From: an uncultured Clostridia bacterium
GTDB lineage: Bacteria > Bacillota > Clostridia > TANB77 > CAG-508
DNA length: 64,000 nucleotides
NCBI GenBank assembly: GCA_934157205.1
Contig: CAKPHJ010000002.1
Location: forward strand, 1-64,000
Reading direction: 5' to 3'
Part shown: positions 29,645 to 40,128 of the stretch, piece by piece
Position numbering within the stretch: position 1 is the stretch's first letter
How the letters are laid out: each line of letters begins with the position of its first letter
Notes under the pieces: generated by a model
What the model was told of the DNA's origin: nothing
The model's input: only the letters and a program-made list of their open reading frames with translations
The model's database searches: none
Made by a program: the position numbers and the translations under genes

Positions 29645-31297
29645 CTATCCTTCTATTACATTTATAATTTGTTTTTCTAAATCTTTTATTTTTTCATTAA
29701 TTCTGAATATATCTTCGTCTTTCAAATTTTTATCATTTACATCTTCTCTAACATATTTATCCATGTCTTGTATTTCATTTCTTAATTTTTCAAGTCTTTC
29801 AATAACTTCTATTCTTAATGTTTTTGAAACTCTTCTTTCTATTTTTCCAGCAAGGCTTATTGTTTCATTTTCTGTATTTAATTCATATATTTCGCCAAAC
29901 TCTGGTATTATTACTGGTAATTTTGCTTCTGTTTCAATTTTAGATTTTAAAACATTTTGTGATTCTGGTTCACCATGTACCAAAAATATTTGTTTAGGTT
30001 TTTTTATAAATGAATAAACAAAATTCATTAGGCCCTCTTGGTCTGCATGTCCAGAATATCCTTCTATATATTCGATTCTTGCATTTACAGCAATTTCTTC
30101 TCCAAATATTGTTACCTTTTTTGCTCCATTTACTATGCTGTATCCTAATGTTCCTACTGCTTGGTATCCAACAAACAATATAGTAGATTTTGGATTCCAT
30201 AAATTATGTTTTAAATGATGTTTTATTCTTCCAACATCACACATACCACTTGCTGAAATTATAATGCTTGGTCTTTCATCTTCATTAAGAGCTTTAGATT
30301 CATCTGCTGTTCTTGTAAATTTAAGACCAGGAAATTCCAAAGGATTGTCTCCTCTCATTATTTCATTTTGTATTCTTTCTTCAAATAGATTTGTATTTTC
30401 TTTAAATACTTCTGTAGCTGATATTGCTAAAGGACTGTCTACATATACAGAAGCTTTCATTAATGTTTTATATTTTCTTCTAAATTCTTCATCATCTTTT
30501 ATTTCTTTTAATTTATTAATTTCATATAATATTTCTTGTGTTCTACCTACAGCAAATGATGGAATTACTACAGTTCCTCCATTATCTAATGTTTCTGAAA
30601 CAATATCTAAAAACATTTGAGCTTTTTCATCATTTTTTAAATGTAATCTACTTCCATATGTTGATTCCATAACCAAATAATCTGCATCTTCTATCATTGT
30701 AGGAGAATCTAATAAAGGTATATCATTATTTCCTAAATCACCTGTAAAAACTGTTTTTGTTTCTTTTCCATTTTCATTTGTCCATAATTCTATTATGCTA
30801 GATCCTAACATATGTCCTGCATCATTAAATCTAACATGAATATCTGGTGTTATTTCAATTATTTGGTCATACTGAACTGCTTCAAATATTTCTAAACATC
30901 TTGCTGCTTCTTCTGCCGTATAAAGTGGTAGTACTTCCTTTTCTCCTTTTCTTTTTCTTTTTTTATTTTTCCATTCATTTTCCATTTCTTGAATATGTCC
31001 ACTATCTGGAAGCATTAAAGCACATAAATCACATGTTGCCTTATGTGCATATATTTTATTTCTAAATCCTTCATTATATAATCTAGGAATTCTTCCAGAA
31101 TGGTCTATATGTGCGTGTGTTAATAACATAAAATCTATTTCTTTTGGGTCAAATTCAAATTTATCTGCATTTTGAGCTTCTATTTCTGCTCTTCCTTGCC
31201 ACATTCCACAATCAACTAAAAATTTTTTTCCACATGCTTCTACTAAAAAATTTGAACCTGTTACTGTTTTAGTAGCTCCTAAAAATGTTATTTTCAT
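29645..31297 (-). CDS. MBL-fold beta-CASP ribonuclease
   Basis: 550 aa. The metallo-beta-lactamase motif THAHIDHSGRIP (about residue 60) and FTGDLGN provide two-zinc ligands. The beta-CASP insert has STYGSRLH, GTVVIPSFAVGRTQEIL, ASGMCDVGRIKHHL and GYSGHADQEGL. It belongs with prokaryotic Ysh1/RNase J-related RNA-processing nucleases. A short coiled tail ends the protein. Same strand and closely spaced with neighbours, likely in one transcript. Confidence 0.88.
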   Translation of the reverse strand: MKITFLGATKTVTGSNFLVEACGKKFLVDCGMWQGRAEIEAQNADKFEFDPKEIDFMLLTHAHIDHSGRIPRLYNEGFRNKIYAHKATCDLCALMLPDSGHIQEMENEWKNKKRKRKGEKEVLPLYTAEEAARCLEIFEAVQYDQIIEITPDIHVRFNDAGHMLGSSIIELWTNENGKETKTVFTGDLGNNDIPLLDSPTMIEDADYLVMESTYGSRLHLKNDEKAQMFLDIVSETLDNGGTVVIPSFAVGRTQEILYEINKLKEIKDDEEFRRKYKTLMKASVYVDSPLAISATEVFKENTNLFEERIQNEIMRGDNPLEFPGLKFTRTADESKALNEDERPSIIISASGMCDVGRIKHHLKHNLWNPKSTILFVGYQAVGTLGYSIVNGAKKVTIFGEEIAVNARIEYIEGYSGHADQEGLMNFVYSFIKKPKQIFLVHGEPESQNVLKSKIETEAKLPVIIPEFGEIYELNTENETISLAGKIERRVSKTLRIEVIERLEKLRNEIQDMDKYVREDVNDKNLKDEDIFRINEKIKDLEKQIINVIEG

Positions 31298-31327
31298 ATA
31301 AAAATCTTCCTTTCTTTTTATCTTATA

Positions 31328-32905
31328 TTATAGAAAAAATTTCATTTTTTTATTTAATTTTAAATCTTTTTTATCTACATTTTCTAATCCGTTTATTTCA
31401 ATTTTTTCTTCAACTATGTTTTCATCAAATAATTGCATAAAATATTTTTCTTTTTCTTTTATTATTTTTACGTTTAAATCTTCTAAACTTATTACTCTAA
31501 GTTTAAATATTTCTTTTATAACAATGTAATTCACATTATCATTTTTTGAAATTTTTTCTATTGTTTTAAATTCAATTGCTTTATTTATTAATTCTTTTTG
31601 TATTTCTTCTATTTTTGTTTTTAATTCATTTATTTCATATATTTCTTGCTTATCATTAAATGGCAATAAACAATAATATCTAAACTCATATATCATTTTT
31701 ATGATATCATGTTTTGTTTCAATTTTTTTTATTTTTTTTTCAAAACATTCTAAAAATATTAATTGTAATTTTTTTAAATATTTTTCTATTTCTTTTTCAT
31801 TATTTTCAACTTGTACTAATTGTAGCAATTTATATTTTTTTTCTAATTCTTTTTTGTATTCAATAAATTTTTTAGGTACTAATAATTCATTTAGTTTTTC
31901 TATTTCATCTATTTTTTTATTTCTTTCTGCTATTAATATTTGTGACAAAATTCTCACACTAAATATCTTTTTTTCTAATGGTAAATTTTCATTTCTTTTT
32001 TTATATTCTTCTTGTAATAATGATTTATTATTTAAAGTTTCATCTATTTGCTTTATTTGTTTTGTGAGTTCTTTTTTATTTTTGGTTAAATTATTTACAA
32101 ATTTTTCATTATCTTCTACCAATTTTATTTCTTCTTCAATTTCAATAATATCATTTTTTAATTTTCCTTTTAGGTTATTGTTATATTTTATTGCTATTAA
32201 AACTGATAAATCTTCTAATATATTTGTAAATTTTTTTTGTAAGTTTTCTCCATATTGTTCGGCAAATTTATTTTTAAAAACTTCAAAATAATCTATTATA
32301 TATTCTTTGCTTTTTATCCATTTATTCAAATATTTATATCCTATTAAAATTCTCAAATTTTGATAAACAAGATTATGGCTTATACTTTCTATTTCTCTTG
32401 ATAGTGTTGTCCATGAATATCCGTTAAAATCTCTCATTGGTTCTACTGTATTTATATTGTTTCCTACATTTATTAATTCTGATAATGTATCTGTTATAAG
32501 ATAATATTTTTCTTTTATTATTTTTGGTTTTTTGTCTATTTTAGCAATACAATATAATAGTTTTCTTTCTATTGGGTAACATATTATTCTTTTGTTTTCT
32601 TTTTCTACTAAAAACGATTTATTTGTAAGAATTTTGCTTTCTTCTGAGTTTAATCTTACTACTGTAATATTTTCACATTCATTTTTTATTATTTCTAATA
32701 TCATTTGTATAAATTCTTCTTTTGTTTCTACTTCGCTTTTTACTTTTTCATAATCTTTATATGCTACTTCTATTTTATATAATATACTAAGGAGAATGCT
32801 TTTTGTGTTTTCATCATAGTTCTTTTTTTCAAGTATTTCTTCTAGTTCATTATTATAATTTTTTTTAACTATTTTTTCTATTAATTTATCTTTTTTCTTT
32901 AGCAT
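31328..32905 (-). CDS. Unknown coiled-coil protein
   Basis: 525 aa; I do not recognise a family. The N-terminal third is globular, with FNGYSWTTLSREIESISHNLVYQNLRIL near residue 160, which looks like a conserved core. Residues about 235-400 are rich in Lys/Glu heptads and probably form coiled coils. No signal peptide or membrane span. It follows ftsK by 20 bases on the same strand, so a link to division or chromosome handling is possible but unproven. Confidence 0.7.
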   Translation of the reverse strand: MLKKKDKLIEKIVKKNYNNELEEILEKKNYDENTKSILLSILYKIEVAYKDYEKVKSEVETKEEFIQMILEIIKNECENITVVRLNSEESKILTNKSFLVEKENKRIICYPIERKLLYCIAKIDKKPKIIKEKYYLITDTLSELINVGNNINTVEPMRDFNGYSWTTLSREIESISHNLVYQNLRILIGYKYLNKWIKSKEYIIDYFEVFKNKFAEQYGENLQKKFTNILEDLSVLIAIKYNNNLKGKLKNDIIEIEEEIKLVEDNEKFVNNLTKNKKELTKQIKQIDETLNNKSLLQEEYKKRNENLPLEKKIFSVRILSQILIAERNKKIDEIEKLNELLVPKKFIEYKKELEKKYKLLQLVQVENNEKEIEKYLKKLQLIFLECFEKKIKKIETKHDIIKMIYEFRYYCLLPFNDKQEIYEINELKTKIEEIQKELINKAIEFKTIEKISKNDNVNYIVIKEIFKLRVISLEDLNVKIIKEKEKYFMQLFDENIVEEKIEINGLENVDKKDLKLNKKMKFFL

Positions 32906-32925
32906 ATTTGTCCTCCTTGTATATT

Positions 32926-35332
32926 TTATACATTCACACTATCTTTGCTTGTTTTTAACTCATTTAATTTTTCTAATGTCATTAAAACTTCTCTTGGTTT
33001 ACTTCCTTGGTATCCAGAAATAATTCCTCTTTCTTCCATTTGGTCTATAATTCTGCCAGCTCTTGCATATCCAACTTTAAATCTTCTTTGAATAAAAGAT
33101 GTTGAAGCCTGTCCTGTTTCTACTACTGTTTGTATTGCATCCATTAAAAATGGATCTGTTTCATCATCATCTGCTTGCTCTTGTGCTAATTCTTTATCTG
33201 TTTTGTTACTTTTTTCAATTGATTCTAAAATATCTTCACTATAATTTGCTGTTCCATTTGACTTTACAAAATCTACTATTTTTTCTACTTCATCATCTGA
33301 AACAAAAGCTCCTTGCACTCTAGATGGTTTTGAAGCACCAGAAGGGAAAAATAGCATATCACCTTTTCCAAGTAATTTCTCTGCTCCAACACTATCTAAT
33401 ATTGTTCTTGAATCTACTTGTGAAGAAACTGCAAATGCAATTCTTGATGGTACATTTGCCTTTATTAAACCTGTTATAACGTCTACTGAAGGTCTTTGTG
33501 TTGCAATTACAAGATGCATTCCTGCTGCTCTTGCTTTTTGAGCTAATCTACATATTGCATCTTCTACATCATTTTTTGCTACCATCATTAAATCTGCTAA
33601 CTCGTCTATTATTATTACTATTTGTGGTAATTTTCCCATTCCTTCTTCGTTTTCTATTGATTTATTATATCCTTTTAAATCTCTTACACCTTGTTTAGCA
33701 AATAAATTATATCTATTTTCCATTTCTTGAACTGCCCATGCAAGTGCACCTGCTGCTTTTCGTGGATCTGTTACAACTGGAATTAATAGGTGTGGTATTC
33801 CATTATAAACTGATAATTCAACTACTTTAGGGTCTACCATAACAAATTTCACTTCACTTGGTTTTGCTTTATATATTATACTTGTTATTATAGTATTAAT
33901 ACATACACTTTTACCAGATCCTGTTGAACCTGCTATTAAAACATGAGGCATTTTTGCAACATCTGCAAGTTGTATATTTCCTGCAACATCTTTTCCCAAT
34001 GCAACTGTTAATTTAGACTCACTTTCTTTAAATTCATTTCCGTCTAAAACTTCTCTTAAATGAACTGCTTCTTTTTCTTTATTTGGGACCTCAATTCCAA
34101 CTGCTTGTTTTCCTGGTATTGGAGCTTCAATTCTTATTGTTTCTGCAGCTAAATTTAAAGCTATGTCATCTGCCAAATTTGCTATTTTGCTTACTCTAAC
34201 TCCCTCTGCTGGTTTAAGTTCATATCTTGTAATTGCAGGTCCTACAGAAACATTTTCTACTTTTGCTGAAACACCGAAACTGTATAATGTTTTTTGTAAT
34301 TTTGTTGCTGTATCTGTTAATGCTTTAGCTCCGCCTTTTAAAGGCTTTTTAGATGTTTTACTTAAAAGTTCTACTGGTGGATATTCATAATGTTCGTCTT
34401 CTACTGTCATAGCATGTTCTAACTGCAATACTGCTCTTTTCTTTTCCTCTTTTTGTTCTTCAACATCTTTAAATAAATTGTTTTCTAATACATCTGGTTC
34501 TGTTTCTTGTTTTGCTTTTCTATTTTTCTTACTTTCTTTTGTAAGTGGTTCTAGATTTTCGCCACTATGATCATATTTTTTAAAATGTCTTTTTTCATCT
34601 TGATCATCTAAAATTCTTCCACCAAAATTAATTTTAATTTGATTATCCATTTGATCTTTTGTTTTTTCTTCTATCTGTTCTTTTTCTTCTCTTTTTCCTC
34701 TTTCTGATATTTTTTTACTTGCTTTTTCATTTTTTTGTTCTCTTATTTCTTCTCTATTTTTTAATTTTTCTTGTTTTCTTTCTTGCATATTTTCAAAGAA
34801 GTGATTTATAATTTCAGACATATTTATTCCAAATGTAAATACTAATAGTACTAGAGCCACTCCTATACATAATATGATTGCTCCAACATTTCCTAATAAT
34901 TTAACAAGTGGAACTCCTCCTACTGCACCGCAAAGCTCCTCCGCCTTTATTTTGCATTCCCAATATATAAGCATCTTTCACAGCTTCTTGCATTTCTTTA
35001 TTTGCATGCAATTCTCCGTCTGAAAGCTGTATTACACTAATTGCAATACATAAACTTATAATAAATATTATATATTGTAATAATTTCGCTGAAAATTCTT
35101 CTTTATCATCACACGCAAGTTTTATGCCTAATGCAAAAATTCCAACTGGTAAAACATATTCAATTATTCCAAATACTCCTCCTAGTATTTCATTTAATTT
35201 TATTCCTATAAATCCAGATTTAGTATATATTAAAACTCCTAATAAAATGCTTAATATTATTAATATTACTATTGTTAAATCTTTTTTTGTTGCTGTATTT
35301 TTCTTTTTATTTCTTTTCTTTTTTTTTGCCAT
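32926..35332 (-). CDS. ftsK: DNA translocase FtsK/SpoIIIE, expressed via +1 frameshift at CGG codon 135
   Basis: Read with a +1 shift this is an 801-aa protein. Frame 0 from 35332 encodes the N-terminal membrane spans up to NKGGGAL, meets CGG at 34930-34928 and stops nine codons on. Skipping C gives [20 protein letters not shown], the last membrane helix, then a charged linker and the motor: Walker [15 protein letters not shown], Walker [20 protein letters not shown]-region [12 protein letters not shown], and a C-terminal winged-helix gamma domain ([20 protein letters not shown]) that reads KOPS-type DNA. The downstream frame has no plausible start of its own before the motor. Confidence 0.9.
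34928..34930 (-). other. Putative +1 frameshift site in ftsK (TTG C GGT)
   Basis: CGG is codon 135 from the ATG at 35332; dropping the C joins the membrane domain to the motor domain in one frame. Confidence 0.85.
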
Positions 35333-35403
35333 GTCTATTTTCCTTTCTTAGATAATTGAACCATCAATTTAGTTATAAAATTTAAATTTTCCATAATTTG
35401 AAA

Positions 35404-35446
35404 AAAATATTAAAAGTCTAAATAACCACATGACCTTTAATATTTT
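35404..35446 (-). terminator. Terminator after the rsmD operon
   Basis: AAAATATTAAAAGTC pairs with GACCTTTAATATTTT (one G-U) downstream of the stop at 35472. Confidence 0.75.
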
Positions 35447-35471
35447 CTATGCTTTAAATTATACTCTAATT

Positions 35472-35975
35472 TTATTTTAATTCTTTTCTACTATTTTCTA
35501 TTGTTTTTATTGTATCTTCTAAAGAAATTTGCATTATATTCAAAGCTTCTGTCATGTTTTTGCCTAATTTATTTAATGTTTCATTTAATACATTTTCTGT
35601 GTTAGATAATAAATTGTCAGCATATTCTTTAGTACCTTTTGATATTTCTCTTGACATTTCATTTGCAGCTTCAATAATTTCTGTTTTTTGTTCATATGCT
35701 TTTCTTGTTATTTCATGTTCATCTATCATTGCAATAATTCTATTTTCTGCTTCTTTAACAATACCATCTGCCTCTTTTTGTGATTCTGCTAATATTCTTT
35801 GTCTTTCTTCTTTTACCCATTTTGCTTGTTTTAATTCATCAGGCAATTTTAGTCTTATTTCTTTTATTAAATCTAACATTTCGTCTTTATCAACTACACC
35901 TTTAGAAGAAAATGGCAAATTTCTGCTTCTTTCTATTATTTCTTCTAATGTTTCTAACAATGTAAAAATTTCCAT
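35472..35975 (-). CDS. Coiled-coil protein (V-ATPase subunit H-like, rsmD-linked)
   Basis: 167 aa. The N-terminal KGVVDKDEMLDLIKEIRLKLP is followed by KQAKWVKEERQRILAESQKEAD and a long Ala/Glu-rich helix resembling ATP synthase b or V-type E/H subunits. Proteins of this type sit beside rsmD in many Clostridia; their function is unknown to me. No membrane span. It follows rsmD by 58 bases and is closed by a terminator. Confidence 0.7.
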   Translation of the reverse strand: MEIFTLLETLEEIIERSRNLPFSSKGVVDKDEMLDLIKEIRLKLPDELKQAKWVKEERQRILAESQKEADGIVKEAENRIIAMIDEHEITRKAYEQKTEIIEAANEMSREISKGTKEYADNLLSNTENVLNETLNKLGKNMTEALNIMQISLEDTIKTIENSRKELK

Positions 35976-36033
35976 ATATTTTGTTCATGCTAGTTTGTTA
36001 ATTCTAGCACTTCTCCTTTCTTTTTAAGTGAAC

Positions 36034-36588
36034 TTAGGCACTGGTAACTTTTGCAAATATAATATATGCTCTTCCATATTTTCTTTCATCTAAAATTTCT
36101 AAATTTAGATTTGATATTTCTTTATATATTCTTTCTTTTTCATCTGTTTCTATTATTATTTTTGTATTTTCATGTATAATTTTATTATCAATTATTAATT
36201 TTATCGCATTTGATACAAAATCAGTTTTATATGGTGGATCTAAATAGATAAAATCTACCTTTTCTTTAATTGTTTTTAATGCTTTTTCATAATCTATTTC
36301 TAATATTAATGTTTGATTTTCGAATTTAGTTTTTTCTACATTTTTTTTAATTATATTTATTGCCAAATGAGATTTGTCGCATAATATAGCTTTTTTTGCG
36401 CCTCTACTAATTGCTTCTAATCCAATAGAACCGCTGCCTGAAAATAAATCTAAAAAAATTGTTTCTTGAATTTCCTGTTGTATTATATTAAAAATTGACT
36501 CTTTTACTCTATCCAATGTAGGTCTAGTATTGTCACCTTCCAATGTATATAATTTTGTTCCTCTTGCTTTACCACTTATTATTCTCAT
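36034..36588 (-). CDS. rsmD: 16S rRNA (guanine(966)-N(2))-methyltransferase
   Basis: 184 aa. MRIISGKARGTKLYTLEGDNTRPTLDR is the typical N terminus, LDLFSGSGSIGLEAISRG the SAM-binding loop and YLDPPYKTD the catalytic DPPY motif. Full length. A promoter lies just upstream. Confidence 0.94.
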   Translation of the reverse strand: MRIISGKARGTKLYTLEGDNTRPTLDRVKESIFNIIQQEIQETIFLDLFSGSGSIGLEAISRGAKKAILCDKSHLAINIIKKNVEKTKFENQTLILEIDYEKALKTIKEKVDFIYLDPPYKTDFVSNAIKLIIDNKIIHENTKIIIETDEKERIYKEISNLNLEILDERKYGRAYIIFAKVTSA

Positions 36589-36614
36589 ATTTAAAACCTT
36601 TCTTTGATAATATT

Positions 36615-36642
36615 ATTTTATTCTTTTTTTTTATAATGTCAA
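36615..36642 (-). promoter_or_regulatory. Probable promoter of rsmD
   Basis: On the minus strand TTGACA (36637-36642), 16 bases and TAAAAT (36615-36620). Confidence 0.6.
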
Positions 36643-36743
36643 TAGAATTAATACAATTGTAATATACATTTAACAGTTCTGTAACATACAATAAAGCCAT
36701 GAAATCTTAAATAAGGTAGCAATTATAGCATTTTTATATACAT

Positions 36744-36789
36744 AAAAAAGACTTAAATCAAAATTAAATTTTAATTTAAATCTTTTTTT
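36744..36789 (-). terminator. Terminator of sepF-divIVA
   Basis: AAAAAAGACTTAAAT pairs with ATTTAAATCTTTTTT after the divIVA stop codon; the palindrome would also stop plus-strand transcription. Confidence 0.8.
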
Positions 36790-36812
36790 ATGGTTTATAT
36801 GCAAGAATACAA

Positions 36813-37280
36813 TTAAAATGTATTGTCTTCTTCTTTGTTTATATCCTTTATTAATTCAAGCTGTGATATTAATAAAGATTCCATTTTTGCTTTGTATATA
36901 TCAAATTGTTTTTTTACATCATCTAGTTGTTTCTTTTTAGCTATAATTTCATTATCCAAGTCATTAGCTTGTTTTTGTGCTGTACCTTTTGCTTCATTTA
37001 TTATTTGTTCAGCTTGTTGTCTTGCTACTTTTTTTACATCTTCTGCTGTAGATTGTGCCATTATTAATGTATTTTGTAATGTTTCTTCTATTGTTTTATA
37101 ATGTTCTAAGCTTTGTGTTAGCTCTGTAACTTTGTTTTTTAATTCTGTTATTTCCTTATAATTTTTAGAATAATCAACTGTTAAATCATCTAAAAAATCA
37201 TCAACTTCTTCTACACTATATCCATTCATTACTTGTTTTGAAAATTTTTTATTTTCTATATCTAAAGGTGTTATCATCAT
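36813..37280 (-). CDS. divIVA: DivIVA-family cell division/polarity protein
   Basis: 155 aa. The N terminus MITPLDIENKKFSKQVMNGYSVEEVDDFLDD is the DivIVA lipid-binding motif, followed by a long coiled coil to the C terminus. AGGAGG stands three bases before the Met at 37280 and six before the Met at 37277; the longer frame to 37337 has no support. Next to sepF, as is usual. Confidence 0.92.
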   Translation of the reverse strand: MMITPLDIENKKFSKQVMNGYSVEEVDDFLDDLTVDYSKNYKEITELKNKVTELTQSLEHYKTIEETLQNTLIMAQSTAEDVKKVARQQAEQIINEAKGTAQKQANDLDNEIIAKKKQLDDVKKQFDIYKAKMESLLISQLELIKDINKEEDNTF

Positions 37281-37309
37281 TTTCCTCCTATAACAATAGA
37301 CTTTTCTTA

Positions 37310-37792
37310 TTAATTTAATCCGTTGTTTTTTAACCATGACACAGATAATTTGTTTTTCATTTCTTCTCTTGCCATTTCATTTGTTATTTCATAGTTAGAT
37401 GGTGCTACTAAAAAGATTGAATTTGATACTTTTTGTATATATCCATCTAATGCATAAACTCCACCACTAATAAAATCTACTATTCTTCTTGCTACATCTT
37501 TATTAACATATTCTAGATTTACTATTACTGATTTTTTTTCTTTCAAAAAACTACATATTTCATCAGATTGTTCAAAATTTGTTGGTTGTGATATTACCAT
37601 TTTTATTGCATTTGTTTGTGTTTGTGGCATTGCTACAACTTTTTCTTTATTTTTTCTTCCAAATATTTTTTTATCTTCTATTTCCTCATTTTCCTCATCA
37701 TAATCATATATATTTTCATCATCATATTCTTCTTGTTCAGCTGAGTCCATTCCAAATAGGTCCCATACTTTGTTCATTAAAGCTCCCGCCAT
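37310..37792 (-). CDS. sepF: Cell division protein SepF
   Basis: 160 aa. An N-terminal amphipathic start (MNKVWDLFGM), an acidic linker, and the SepF core KSVIVNLEYVNKDVARRIVDFISGGVYALDG are clear. It anchors and bundles FtsZ. AGGAGG is seven bases before the ATG at 37792. Confidence 0.92.
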   Translation of the reverse strand: MAGALMNKVWDLFGMDSAEQEEYDDENIYDYDEENEEIEDKKIFGRKNKEKVVAMPQTQTNAIKMVISQPTNFEQSDEICSFLKEKKSVIVNLEYVNKDVARRIVDFISGGVYALDGYIQKVSNSIFLVAPSNYEITNEMAREEMKNKLSVSWLKNNGLN

Positions 37793-37835
37793 AAAAAAAA
37801 CCTCCTAAAATTACTTCCTTTGTTTTATTTCTTTA

Positions 37836-37864
37836 AGTATCTACTTTTTTTTCCATATTGTCAA
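37836..37864 (-). promoter_or_regulatory. Probable promoter of sepF-divIVA
   Basis: On the minus strand TTGACA (37859-37864), 17 bases and GATACT (37836-37841). Confidence 0.65.
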
Positions 37865-37917
37865 TATTTTTTCAGAATGTAATTGTATTTTAATATTTTT
37901 GTAATATTTTTGTAACA

Positions 37918-39195
37918 TTAATTTACCTTTTCAATATTAGGATATAATAAAATTTCATCATATAAAGAAATTTTCTTGTAATTAGCTATTTCTTGATTTG
38001 AAAATCCCATATTTTTTAATTCTTCTGTAGAATAAGGTTCTACTATTGAATATCTGTCTCCATTTTTCTTGATTTTTACTAAAATTTTGCTCAAATATCC
38101 AGCTCTGCTTCTAACAACATAATCTAAATCATCTACTTTTACTATTGCTTGATTTGGTACTTTTAATCCAGAAGAACTCCACCATATTAAGTCAAAAGAT
38201 ATCTTTCTATAATTAATAAGTTCTTCTATTTGTTTTTCTAATTTTAAAATTATTAAATTGTCATTATCATTTTCTCTAACAATATTGGTTATTTCTGCTG
38301 AAACTTCTGTATTATTCGATAATCTAACTTTAACTTTTTGACCCACTTCAGCACTTTTAGCTTCATTTGATGATGTTACAGTTGCAATATAGCAATAAAA
38401 ATTATCTATTATTTTACCACATTCGTCACTTGTAGCAATAATTTTTCCAGTTTTTAGGTCTAAATCTTCTAAATACTTTTTACTCAATGAGCTAAAATTG
38501 TCTGGTGTTAACGTTTCTTCCAAACCATCTACTTTATATGAAACAATTCCACTAGCAGGTGCTTTTACATATTCAGCTCCAGAATTTAATTCACTTTCAT
38601 ATTTTCTTCTTTCTTCTATTAATTGATTCAAGTAAGACCCTTTTGGACTTAAATCACCTGCAATTTTAGCTTTTTTAGTAACTAATTCATTTATTTCTTT
38701 TTTGTACTCAATAAGTCTTGATACATCATTTATTTTATTTATATCTACAATTTTTTCATCTATTTGATTTTCTAGCAATTTCATATCTGATGAAAACAAA
38801 CTATTGTCATTTGTCATAACTTCTTGAATTTTGCCATCTAATTCAGATATTTTTTGTTTCAATGATTCTTCATTTTTGCTATAATATCTAAATATATTTT
38901 CATTTTTTGAGGCCTTCTCGCCTTCTGCTTTTATATATTCAATACCATTTTTATAGTTTTCTCCTTTTACAACAGTTTCTTTTCTTATTACATAACCTAT
39001 GTCTGTTTCTTCTTGATATAATTTTCCTTCTTCAACTGTAAAAACATCTGTAGGTTGTTTTATCAAAAGATATATTGTATAAAAAATATAGATTGATATA
39101 AATATTAATATTAAATAAATAAATATTCTTTTTTTTGGTATACTTTTTTTATCTTGTTTTTTATCAACATTTCCTATTTTTTTTAGTTCGCTCAA
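37918..39195 (-). CDS. HlyD-like membrane-anchored adaptor protein
   Basis: 425 aa. One N-terminal membrane span (about 22-43), then a biotinyl-lipoyl-like half (about 60-110), a coiled-coil hairpin (about 115-210) and a return strand with YVKAPASGIVSYKVDG, the arrangement of HlyD/MFP adaptors. Beta-barrel segments follow. This family is often next to sepF or miaA in Clostridia without a transporter partner, as here. Overlaps miaA by four bases. Confidence 0.75.
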   Translation of the reverse strand: MSELKKIGNVDKKQDKKSIPKKRIFIYLILIFISIYIFYTIYLLIKQPTDVFTVEEGKLYQEETDIGYVIRKETVVKGENYKNGIEYIKAEGEKASKNENIFRYYSKNEESLKQKISELDGKIQEVMTNDNSLFSSDMKLLENQIDEKIVDINKINDVSRLIEYKKEINELVTKKAKIAGDLSPKGSYLNQLIEERRKYESELNSGAEYVKAPASGIVSYKVDGLEETLTPDNFSSLSKKYLEDLDLKTGKIIATSDECGKIIDNFYCYIATVTSSNEAKSAEVGQKVKVRLSNNTEVSAEITNIVRENDNDNLIILKLEKQIEELINYRKISFDLIWWSSSGLKVPNQAIVKVDDLDYVVRSRAGYLSKILVKIKKNGDRYSIVEPYSTEELKNMGFSNQEIANYKKISLYDEILLYPNIEKVN

Positions 39196-40109
39196 TTTAA
39201 ACCCTCCAAAATAATTTTTATATTATTTTGTATGCTTTCTTCTCCTTGTAACCAAACAGTTTGTTTGTTTTTTCTAAACCATGTCATTTGCCTTTTTGCA
39301 TAATGTCTAGTTTCTTTTTTTATTTTTTCTATCATTTCAGTTTCTGTACAATTTCCATTTAAATATTCAACCACTTCTTTGTAACCTAGTCCTTGCATAG
39401 CAGTTGGAAATTTATTATATTTTTTATATATGTTTTCTACTTCTTGAATTAAACCATTTTTCACCATAATATCAACTCTTTTGTTAATTCTTTCATATAG
39501 TATTTCTCTTGGCCAATTTATAGCATATACATGATAATCGTATTCAACTTCTTTTTTTCTAGATTCAATTTCTTGTTCTGTTTTTGTTTTTCCTGTTGCA
39601 TTATAAATTTCTAAAATTCTTAAAATTCTTTTTTTATCATTTATACTTATTTTTTCTGTAGCTTTTTTATCTATTTTTTTTGCTTCTTCATAAAGCTTTT
39701 GTAAGCCTTCGTTTTTAACTCTACTTTCCAAAAAATTTCTATATTGTTCATCAAATTTTATTTCTTGATAATCTATTTCATATATTAAACTATCAACATA
39801 CAAGCCTGTGCCTCCAACAATAATTGGGGTTTTCCCTTTTTTTAATATTTCTTCTATAGCTTTTTTACTATCTTGCTTAAAATTAGCAACACTATATCTT
39901 TCATCTGGTGATACAATATTTATTAAATAATGTTTTATTCCACACATTTCCTCTATTGTTGGTTTTGCAGTTCCTATGTTCATTTCTTTATATATTTGCA
40001 TTGAATCGCAAGAAATAATTTCTCCATTAATTTTTTTTGCTAATTCTATAGATAATGCTGTTTTCCCAGAAGCTGTAGGTCCACATATTACAATTACTGT
40101 TGGTTTCAT
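39192..40109 (-). CDS. miaA: tRNA dimethylallyltransferase
   Basis: 305 aa; prenylates A37 of tRNAs reading UNN codons. ICGPTASGKTALSIELA is the P-loop, ISCDSMQIYKEMNIGTAKP and IVGGTGLYVDSLIY are diagnostic, and KKETRHYAKRQMTWFRK is the C-terminal signature. AAGGA lies ten bases before the ATG at 40109; the frame extends to 40160 but that would overlap mutL. Confidence 0.96.
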   Translation of the reverse strand: MKPTVIVICGPTASGKTALSIELAKKINGEIISCDSMQIYKEMNIGTAKPTIEEMCGIKHYLINIVSPDERYSVANFKQDSKKAIEEILKKGKTPIIVGGTGLYVDSLIYEIDYQEIKFDEQYRNFLESRVKNEGLQKLYEEAKKIDKKATEKISINDKKRILRILEIYNATGKTKTEQEIESRKKEVEYDYHVYAINWPREILYERINKRVDIMVKNGLIQEVENIYKKYNKFPTAMQGLGYKEVVEYLNGNCTETEMIEKIKKETRHYAKRQMTWFRKNKQTVWLQGEESIQNNIKIILEGLN

Positions 40110-40128
40110 TTTATCACATTCCTTAATT

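Noticed and set aside
34905..34935. Internal Shine-Dalgarno (GGAGGAG) before the ftsK CGG as a prfB-like stimulator
   Set aside because: The bases simply encode Gly residues, and the other six sites have no such sequence.
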